Of a DNA stretch of 64,000 nucleotides, positions 56,484 to 64,000 are shown in pieces. Both the position numbers and the translations under genes were made by a program. This DNA comes from Hysterangium stoloniferum. Lineage: Eukaryota; Basidiomycota; Agaricomycetes; Hysterangiales; Hysterangiaceae. The DNA is taken from NCBI GenBank assembly GCA_015178975.1, contig WHVD01000067.1, positions 124,001-188,000 of the forward strand, read 5' to 3'. How positions within the stretch are numbered: the stretch's first letter is position 1; every line of letters starts with the position of its first letter. The notes beneath the pieces were generated by a model. It searched no databases and was not told the origin of the DNA. It saw only the letters and a list, made by a program, of their open reading frames with translations.

Positions 56484-57396
56484 TTATCCCAGGGTTGCCC
56501 AGGTATCTTCGTTATCTCTTGCCTGAGTCTGCGACTGCCAAGGATTCTGAAGCCTGGGTCCGACATCATTTTCATCAGCGTCAAATACGACTTCCTCTTG
56601 CGCAGTGAGTGGCGTCTCAGGTGCCTCATCAGCAAAACTATTGGGTATGCGCTGGTAACCCCCATCAAGGTCCCTCCAGTCGTCATCATCTTCAATATCA
56701 ATGTCCAATCGACGGGAACGGGAGGATGAGAGATCAATGGGCTTGGGGCGGGAGAAAATGGATTGGCCAGATTGTCGTGTCACAGCCGCTAAGCGTCCGA
56801 ACTGGAGAATATTTCGGGCGACGAGAAGGAGAGTGTCGAAAACCTCTTCTGCTTTCGATCCGGTGCCACAGCCCACGAGCGTAATTGCGAGGAGGGTTAT
56901 GGCGCAGAAAAGTGTCAGGATAAGGTCAACCGTGTTGAAGGGCGATTTCCAAAATTGCTGCAGCCCATATTAGCCGGAGCAAATACTTGGGATCATGAAT
57001 AAACACACCTTCCCAAACGCTATAAGCCGAATCCCAACCTCAATTATCATAGCTGAATTGATAATAACTTCAAGAATGTAAAAGGCTAGGGGTGGACATC
57101 CTTGGCCTAAACTCAGGATTACCGTGGTGATGGAAAGGGCCGCCATGGTTAGATACAGAACAATGTATGTCCTAGAGTGTACGAATCTATTTGCAATGCC
57201 CTTGGTAATCTCTCTTCGAGTCAAGGCATAATGTGAACGGCTGGTATGAAGAACTTGTGGTAAGACATAGGAACTGAACGACTATAAAGGAGGGTGCAGA
57301 CGTGGTTTGTGGTGCCTCGGGCTCTGATAAAGGCTGTCTCTCAGCTTGTTCAAGGTTTTCTTCATTTAGCTGTCCGTCGGCCCTTGTCTGAGGCAT
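56484..57396 (-). CDS. Small ion-transport-domain-like membrane protein
   Basis: Model: complement of 56484-56957, 57009-57240 and 57302-57396, 801 nt, 266 aa. After an acidic N-terminus (MPQTRADGQLNEENLEQAER), RREITKGIANRFVHSRTYIV leads into three or four hydrophobic helices: LYLTMAALSITTVILSLG, PPLAFYILEVIINSAMIIEV, FNTVDLILTLFCAITLLAIT and DTLLLVARNILQFGRL. The pattern EVxIRLIAFGK...FWKSPFNTVDL is that of S2-S3 of voltage-gated cation channel domains, and RNILQFGRLAAV resembles a short S4. No pore helix or selectivity filter is present, so it is a voltage-sensor-like module, not a full channel. The C-terminal third is acidic and soluble. The first donor (GTCTGC) is inferred from phase. Confidence 0.7.
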
Positions 57397-58175
57397 TACG
57401 GGTGGCTGCGTTTGCTTGTTACATTATGTTACATTCGGTCACAGTCACACTTTACGTAGGCAAGTTCTTACTCTAGAAGTAGAAGCGACAATCGTCTGGT
57501 ATAACGATATAAGAGTTTAAGGTGGTCGCTCATGCTAGTTATCGGTAGTAAGAAATCCATTTCTCATAACGCTTTAAAGAGGCAAGAGATAAGTAGGAGA
57601 ATCGGATCATACACTGACAGACTAAGTAACTCAACTAGGTCGTGAAGCCGGCGACCAGGATTAACCCATTTCTTGTCTGTGTTGCTCTCCCCTGTCTTCA
57701 AGTCTCATGAGATGTGGCTGGGTTCTGCATTCTGTGCTCCCAGAGTAAGAGTTATCGCCTGGGGTTGTCGGGCTACATATTTCCTGTGTTACTCCTTGCT
57801 GTATATGATGAATATCCTATGCATTTTGTTGCGTCTCCAGTTGTCGTCAGTCGTCAGGACTTGCTCTAAGCATACTCTCGAGGCCATGTTTTTCTCCTAT
57901 GCCGAAGCTTTTTCTAATGTCGATCTGGCAAATGTATATTGCACCAGCGTGCATGACTTGGACATTGAAGTACATAGCTTCCCGTGACTCTGTCACAGTC
58001 ACGACATTCCTACGACTTGTAAATCGGTGGCGAGAAAACTCATGACCTTGCTGGCCCTCGTCTAACCTGCATTAACGGATTTCAACAACTCTATTTGGTT
58101 ATAATATCTTGTATATCAAGCAATAGGCCTGAATAGTTTTCTCTATCATTATTCCTTATCATCAGAGACTAAGAA
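57397..58175. other. Divergent intergenic region
   Basis: About 780 bp between two divergent genes. Frames such as 57673-57987 are Cys/Leu-rich but have no family resemblance or splice support. I treat it as promoter space. Confidence 0.5.
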
Positions 58176-60650
58176 ATGTCGACCCGTGTCGGTACGTTCA
58201 CATGCTATGTTCACGGCATTTTCTGGAGTTCATATTTCAATTTGTATTAGAGAAAGGAAATACCAAATTCAGGCCCGTTATCAAGCAGAAAACACGCCCT
58301 TCTGCAACCCCAGCTCCTCAAGATGCTCGGGGCAGACAGTCTGTTGAACCTGCTGCGTCCATGCTGCCACCCTCCATCGTGCCTGAGCGAGACCTCTCTG
58401 TAATCCCGCAGGTTCAGGTTCCAAATGTAGTGACGACGACTTCTGTACCTACTGTCGCGGCGGCTCCCGGCCGGGCAACATCGTCTAACCCAACACTTAT
58501 ACAGATCTCACGTGCGACTCATCGTCTGGGCAATGAGATTACTATACCCGGGTCTCGGGCCTTTACTCAGCTTGTGCAAACTGCTCCCACTCGTGCTAGT
58601 CAACCCCCGCAAATCAGTTTAGAGCCCGTTGCATCTTACTCAGGTAGCCCGACTGTTACCGTACCTATTCTGATGCCCTCACGCGAGGCGTCTGCCCTAC
58701 CCATCCCAGAGCCTGGATCGTCACGCGGTACTCCGATTTTTGTGTCTCGACTAACTACGACACCGACTCCAGCATCTAAAGGGAAAAAACGTGCCGAACC
58801 TGAACCTGAGCCGCCCTCCGCAGATAATACGAATGCAACGGAACATGGCCGAGTGGCTCTGAAACGGCCTAAACTATCCATATTGCAAGCCGAAGCGGAT
58901 CGTGTGAAGAAGAAGCCTCCTCACCGTGCCAAGTCGAAGAAAATTGTAGACGTCGACGCTGAGGCTGAAGGAGATACCACTAGTCGAGAGATGAGCGAGA
59001 CGGAGAGTGTACAGAAAAAGAGACGAGCCACTAGAAAAAATAAGCCGACTGCCGATGGGGAACGTCCATCAGCCATCGAGGTTCAACCGACACGTCCCCG
59101 TGGTAAAAGAAAGGCGAGAGAGAAAGAGACCCATGCCATTGACACCAGCGATAATGCAGAACTTAGTGATGCGATGTCCGAGTCATCTCCGCCAAAGAAG
59201 CGACGTCGTCGAGCTTCTACAATGGAAGGTAAAGAGCCTCTAGGCACCCCAGAGCCGATCGACCCCACTCAGACTACTATGGGCGCAATCTGTGATGACT
59301 TGGGTTCTGGGAGAATGAGTTCGCGGTGGGAATCGAGCCAACTTCTGTACGCGGAGGCACGGAAGCGAGCAAGAGAGGAGCGGGCAAGGGCAGTTGCTGA
59401 GGCAGAAGAACTTGAACGCGAAACAGGACGTGCAACCGGGAAGAGAGGGGCAGCCAAACCCGTACTACCAGGAGAACAGACCAGTAATATTGAGGGGGAT
59501 GAAGAAACAGTAGAAAATGCAGGGCAAGATCCCGATGAGTTTAGCTATACCGAGTCCTTGAAAGCCTCACATTACGCCCCTCAAGTGCGAATCGGTGCGA
59601 ATGGCGAGGTCGTCCTAGATATGGATAGTTTGCAAGTTGATCGGGCGGCAGACCCGGAATTCGTGGAAGAATACAACCATATCGAAGAAAATGACCAGAG
59701 TCGCTATACAAATAGTAATAGTTGGTCTAAGCGAAGGGTAGTGCGGTGGGGCAAAGAGGACACAGCCTTATTTTATGATGTTTGTACTTGACACCCATAG
59801 ACAACTGGTATTTTCACTGACTTGACTTATGTAGGCTCTACGGCAATTCGGCCAGAATTTTGATTTAATAGCCCGTGTCATACCTGGCAGAACTTATCGA
59901 ATGTGCAAAAATAAATTCAAGGCCGAGGACAAAAAGAATCCTGCGCTCATTGACGAGGCGTTGAAAAATGGTGTAGCAGTCGGTAAGTTTTTTTCTTGTA
60001 TATTTGTTGCAGCCTTGTCGAAAAAAATTATTGACCAACATCCATTATAAATTTAAGACTTGAGCACTTTGTCTCGCATGACAGGAAAGGATTTCACCGG
60101 TCCTACGCCAGTAATCGAAGCTCGAAAGGCTTTGACGTTTGCAGAGGACGAAGCGGCGCCACAGAGTACTCAAGAAAACAACGCAACCGAACAAACTGAA
60201 GTTGTACCTATCACAGAAGCAAATGTGCCAGTGTCACTCCTAGAAAATGCTGACAACCCCGCGATACATACTAGTCAGCCAATCACTAGACATTCTGCTT
60301 CACCCCCTCCTCCAGAAGCTCTTCTCAACAATACCCCGACGCTGTCTGTGTCTTCTTTCCTTCCCGAGGTATCATTGATTGCAGATGGCTCAGAAGGCGC
60401 GGCGACAACTGTCAGGGCTGTTTTGGGACCGATTACAATCGAGCCACCGAGGCGGACAATCGGGGTACCACTGGGAAAAGTTTCCCAGAAGCCAATACAG
60501 GCAAAACTGCCAACAGTTTCAAATTCATCTTCGCCAGCAGTGGCTTCTACTAGTAAAAAATCTTCGCCAATAAAGAAGAGAGAAAAGAAAAGTTTACAAG
60601 AGGAAGGAGTAGAAGTTTTAGGATTGGTCAATGATCATATTGAGGAGTAG
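58176..60650 (+). CDS. BDP1: TFIIIB subunit B'' (BDP1)
   Basis: Four exons: 58176-58191, 58251-59779, 59835-59982, 60058-60650; 2286 nt, 761 aa. The hallmark is the SANT domain at about 504-560: RRVVRWGKEDTALFYDALRQ, FGQNFDLIARVIPGRTYRMC, KNKFKAEDKKNP, followed by DEALKNG; the domain is split by the second intron. Upstream is ESLKASHYAPQVRIGANGEV with DMDSLQVD, also typical of BDP1. The first 400 residues are low-complexity with many basic KKRR clusters. BDP1 joins TBP and BRF1 to form TFIIIB for RNA polymerase III promoters. The first exon codes for only five residues (MSTRV) plus one base. Confidence 0.9.
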
Positions 60651-61237
60651 AATCTTTATCGTGAAGGACAAGCAAGAATATCGCGGTTTATTACATTACT
60701 ATTATATTTGGTCTACGTCGTGACAGCTAGCTAGACCTTCTTTGCCTCCTTGCGCAAGCTTACCTCTAAGCGTGAACCTGTGACTCGCAGAGTGACCGCA
60801 TTAGCTTGTAGCTCGTCATTGTCTCACTTTGTGTCAGAGTCGTGCTCAGCAAGTGCCCTGTCAGACCTCGTTCAGGTATGCTTTTGCAGTGACAGACCTC
60901 TTTCAGATATTAGTCTATTTTCCGCTTCCCCCCCTTTTCCTTTAATACGGTGTACTTTTAACCGAAATATACACGGCGGGCGCCCACCTACCCAGACTTT
61001 GGACTCTGTAATTCAGCCGGACGCGAAAAGCCTCAATTTAACGCGTCGAGCCAATCAATGCGCGTAATACCGGCTGGGTTTGAAATTATATTGTGGGGGT
61101 GGCACGTTTTAAATGTGCGATTCACCGTCCTCGACTATATAAACTGCATACCTATCAATGTGTAAAACTCGGATCCGTAGCCTCCCCTCTTCTGAAGCAC
61201 TCGTTGGTCATTAAATTCGACTTGCAGATATATATCA
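60651..61237. promoter_or_regulatory. Intergenic region with TATA box
   Basis: Promoter space of the next gene. TATATAAA is present at 61136-61143, about 95-100 bp upstream of the ATG at 61238. No other gene is seen. Confidence 0.55.
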
Positions 61238-62350
61238 ATGGAGCCTCCAGAATCAACGTCGACTCCAGTCAGCTACAACCCAAAAAACTCGGTCGTTTCA
61301 TTCCTAGAACCTATACACCCACTGCGCAACTCTCAGAGGGATGAGTCTCCCCATTCCCTCAGAGCACGCGGCCCCACGCGCCCCAACGCTCTATTATCTG
61401 TGGTTCCTTTCTCGGAACGCCGTCAAGGAGAGACCCCGCTTCCATCGCCGCTGTCAAGGAGGAGCGCCAGCCCTACTGTGGCTGACTACCCTTCCGATTG
61501 CGAAACACGTCAAGAGTCCAGACCAGCCAAGGGGAAGAATTCCGCTGGTTCCACGAAATCGTTTACCTACACGCCGTACAACAAGGCGGATCACGGCGGC
61601 GGTGAAGGTCTTCGCAAAAGTCGCTATGAACTCGGAATGCTTGATGCCGATCCGAATGAAGAACGCAGGAGTGAGTGAGGGTCTAATGACACCATGATTT
61701 CTAACCCTTTCGTTTTTCACTAGCATCGCGAGGTACCAAATGCCTTCAAAGATACTTCCAATAAATACCTGATGTTTCATCGTATACGTATAGATTCAGA
61801 GCACCTTCTTCAGGCGGCATCAGTTCTGGAGCGGACAGCATATCGTAACCTATTCAAAGCGGAATTTCTGCGATGGCAAGCGGAGACTAAACAGTATGAT
61901 TTTTCCATGGAACCTAGTGTTCCGGATGCCCTATCAGATAAAGCAAGGGAACTAGGAATTCCGATGTCCGACCTTCCATTCCCAAGGATGCCATCGGGTC
62001 CTGGCATGCAAATATCGACAGCAACATCCGCTACGGAGGGTACCCTGCCTATCTCGCCATCAGTGATATCCCATTTCGACAATTCGAGCCGTCAATCTCT
62101 GACTCCCTGTCCGGATTATATGTCTGTTCGGTCTGCGCCATCGCTGCGTAGCGGGGGGACTATAGCGTCTGGGCAGACTTTGCTCAGAAAACGACGGCAG
62201 AGCGTAACAGAGATGAGGGAACCGGAGGCCGCGCCGAAAAAACGCTGCAACATGCTAGAGCCTATCTTATCATCTCTACATCGTAAAATGAGACCAAAGA
62301 CAATATTCCCCTCCCTTCTTTCGTTTTTCTCCGAACGCTCACGGACATAG
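61238..62350 (+). CDS. Hypothetical protein, lineage-specific
   Basis: Two exons, 61238-61670 and 61752-62350, fit in phase (1032 nt, 343 aa). I do not recognise the family. Exon 1 encodes a Pro/Ser/Arg-rich, probably disordered region (MEPPESTSTPVSYNPKNSVV, FTYTPYNKADHGGGEGLRKS, YELGMLDADPNEERR). Exon 2 starts with a helical segment (RIDSEHLLQAASVLERTAYR, NLFKAEFLRWQAETKQYDF), then a Ser/Thr-rich region and a basic C-terminus (LRKRRQSVTEMREPEAAPKK). The acceptor TTCAAAG was chosen because it alone keeps the frame; CACTAG at 61723-61728 is the other candidate but would shift it. Possibly nuclear. Confidence 0.65.
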
Positions 62351-63513
62351 TTTTTTTTTTTTTTTTTGACCCCAAGGGAACAGAAATGCTCAGTCCACAT
62401 GTAAAATGGAGAGGGTGATACAACCCATGTAGGTTTCGTTATAGCGTGCCATGTCATTTTGTCAAGATTAGATGTGAAATGTAGCTTTATTGTCGTATAG
62501 AATTTTTCTTGTTATACCCATATATCGGGTAGGTTGTGTAGTTGAACCGTATTCTCCATGCTGAAGATTTGATACAATACATCAGCAATTTAAGCCTACA
62601 TGTCCGCTTGCATTGGCATCCACGATGGCCACCATCGTAGTAAGTGTCATCTTCATTGCCAATGCGGCCAATAAAAACTTAGTTTCATGGTGTCCAAGGT
62701 TCACACATTCTCACTGGGGCTAGAGCCAAAAAAGCAGTCACAAACGCATTGGGTTTCTCTGGATGAGCTTCGACGAAGAAGAGGTTTCGTTTGTAGATCA
62801 TATTGTATTTAAGACGGTCCGAGTCCTGCACACGTTGAGCCTGTTGTTGTTTGGAACGGGTAGTCCATCACCATTGGATCTACCGCCGGATCGAAAAAAA
62901 AGACCCGTCCTTTCGTCGTGAATGGGTTGTTTCTTTCGCAAATTGGTCACTTCACGAAGTCTGACCACAGAGTCAAACTGGAATTCCATAAATCGACGAC
63001 TAGCATGAGTCTCAGCCATGATACGTGGATGTGCTTTGTAGCCAAGATAATCCTTGTGGATTGTGTTTAATTATTTCGGGGAATGTCATGAGGTACCAGA
63101 TGAAGAAACGCCATTCCAGCCTTCCTGATTTCGTTTATTGGCTGCCCATTTGCCCGCAAAGCAGCATAGGTCTTACACACAGGACTATAATATCTGAGCT
63201 TCATTGAATCGCCATGTCATGCCAGTGCAAAAGCTTTGGCACAAGAATCGAACTTACCGATTGGCATGCGCTACAAGTTCGTAAGGCTTTTACTGTCTTC
63301 GCATCACAATCTGGATATACACATCAATTAAGAGCCAAATTTTCTAGGGCGAGTTATCAATCTTTGGTTGCACTAGTGCTCATAGCTGGGGAGACGTAAT
63401 GTCACCACCTAGGTTATGGCACTAATACTAACATTGGGAGCTAAGCTACTGGTACTAGGCTCAGTCAAACGCACGAGAGTGGATTATATATAATATGGTA
63501 AGTCAACATCGAC
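62351..63513. other. Intergenic region with one weak small frame
   Basis: Starts with a run of 17 T after the previous gene's stop. A minus-strand frame at 62798-63019 (73 codons, MAETHASRRFMEFQFDSVVR and on) is the only candidate and has no recognised family, so it is not called. CGATGGTGGCCATCGT-like sequence near 62620 forms an inverted repeat (ACGATGGCCACCATCGT). Confidence 0.45.
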
Positions 63514-63700
63514 ACCTGTTGAACAACTTGTTCAACAGGTAGTATTAAGCCTCACAACTGAGGGGATATTTAGAAATCCTATATAGCATTGGTTCCACAA
63601 GCTTAGATGCAAATATGGCAAGAATTGAATGCGGGGGAACCACTGCACTGATATTTAACTCAATACAGGTCATCTAGAAGCCTAATGGCACGATTTAATT
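63514..63700 (+). mobile_element. Copia-like LTR start with perfect palindrome
   Basis: The segment begins with a 27-bp palindrome at 63514-63540: arms ACCTGTTGAACAA and TTGTTCAACAGGT around one C. It goes on with GGTAGTATTAAGCCTCACAA, GGAACCACTGCACTGATATT and further blocks that match, on the opposite strand, 7480-7713. TGTTGAACAA is a common type of Copia LTR terminus in basidiomycetes. The right end cannot be set inside the window. Confidence 0.6.
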
Positions 63701-64000
63701 AACGACGACGACGGCGACAACCTCGACTTGGTACAAACTCAACAATTGTGTGATTTTTTGTATGGCTCTATGGAACACTCAGGCGTATAGTAAAAACTCT
63801 CCAGAAAAAAAAACATTTTCATGTACCCAACTGTGACATCACAAACGCCGGGTCTTCGGTAAGTCTCACATTGATTTAAGTCGCTTCGACAACGTTGGAC
63901 CCAATCCAACCAGTTCTAAAATATTTGGCCCAGCTTGTGATATACGAGGATATATACCATGACTATTGAGATACGCCATAGGCAGGTTATGGAATCAGGA
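63701..64000. other. No feature recognised
   Basis: The last 300 bp show no gene and no repeat shared with the rest of the window. It contains short GACGACGACGGCGACAAC-like trinucleotide runs near 63703. Confidence 0.4.

Noticed and set aside
57673..57987. 104-codon plus-strand frame MSVLLSPVFKSHEMW
   Set aside because: Cys/Leu-rich with no motif; lies in a divergent promoter region; likely chance.
62798..63019. 73-codon minus-strand frame
   Set aside because: Plausible composition but no recognised family, no intron links and no promoter evidence; left as unsupported.

Overview
The window is eukaryotic and almost certainly from a mushroom-forming basidiomycete (Agaricomycetes). Genes carry many 49-75 nt GT-AG introns. 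The gene set is the classic A (HD) mating-type locus: homeodomain genes of both HD1 (TALE-type, WFTNARRRCGW / WFANSRRRCGW) and HD2 (WFQNRR) classes lie between a beta-flanking (beta-fg) gene at 1.7-2.6 kb and the mitochondrial intermediate peptidase gene (MIP, HEMGH zinc site) at 41.0-43.5 kb. The species cannot be named from sequence alone.

Layout. 0-4 kb: beta-fg and a Pom34-like membrane nucleoporin gene with an in-frame stop. 4.6-7.0 kb: first HD1 gene (HD1-1, minus). 7.2-24.8 kb: a transposon graveyard made of decayed Ty3/gypsy pol pieces in which at least eleven solo-LTR-type insertions of four families (called A-D here) are nested up to three deep; nine have perfect 5-bp target duplications that I could read. 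25.5-27.9 kb: second HD1 (HD1-2), a segmental copy of HD1-1 from the homeodomain to beyond the 3' end but with an unrelated N-terminal specificity region. 28.2-29.3 kb: an HD2 pseudogene that keeps N- and C-terminal parts but has lost its homeodomain. 29.9-32.2 kb: HD2-2. 33.0-35.2 kb: HD1-3, which lacks the usual N-terminal region and has a low-complexity insertion in its homeodomain. 36.7-38.0 kb: HD2-3, five exons. From 39 kb on the region is compact housekeeping sequence: F-box protein, MIP, WHIM/DDT-like chromatin protein, FAM32A-like protein, COG1, DUF1748 protein, Mediator subunit MED22, leucine-rich-repeat protein, a small ion-channel-like membrane protein, TFIIIB subunit BDP1 and a lineage-specific protein. 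A Copia-like LTR remnant lies near the right end and has a relative at 7.5-7.7 kb.

How the parts work together. In this fungal group HD1 and HD2 proteins from compatible nuclei dimerise through their N-terminal regions to form the regulator of dikaryotic growth; self-compatible pairs are avoided by diversifying those regions. This window shows several traces of that process: swapped N-termini over a near-identical body, a homeodomain-less HD2, an HD1 without a dimerisation region, and a conserved motif (core GAACAATGGG or ACAAAGGG, next to GAGTTTG) 65-120 bp upstream of each HD start codon that resembles HMG-box pheromone-response elements. Exon models were built by hand from splice signals and reading phase; most multi-exon models sum to an exact multiple of three, but none has been tested against transcripts or databases.
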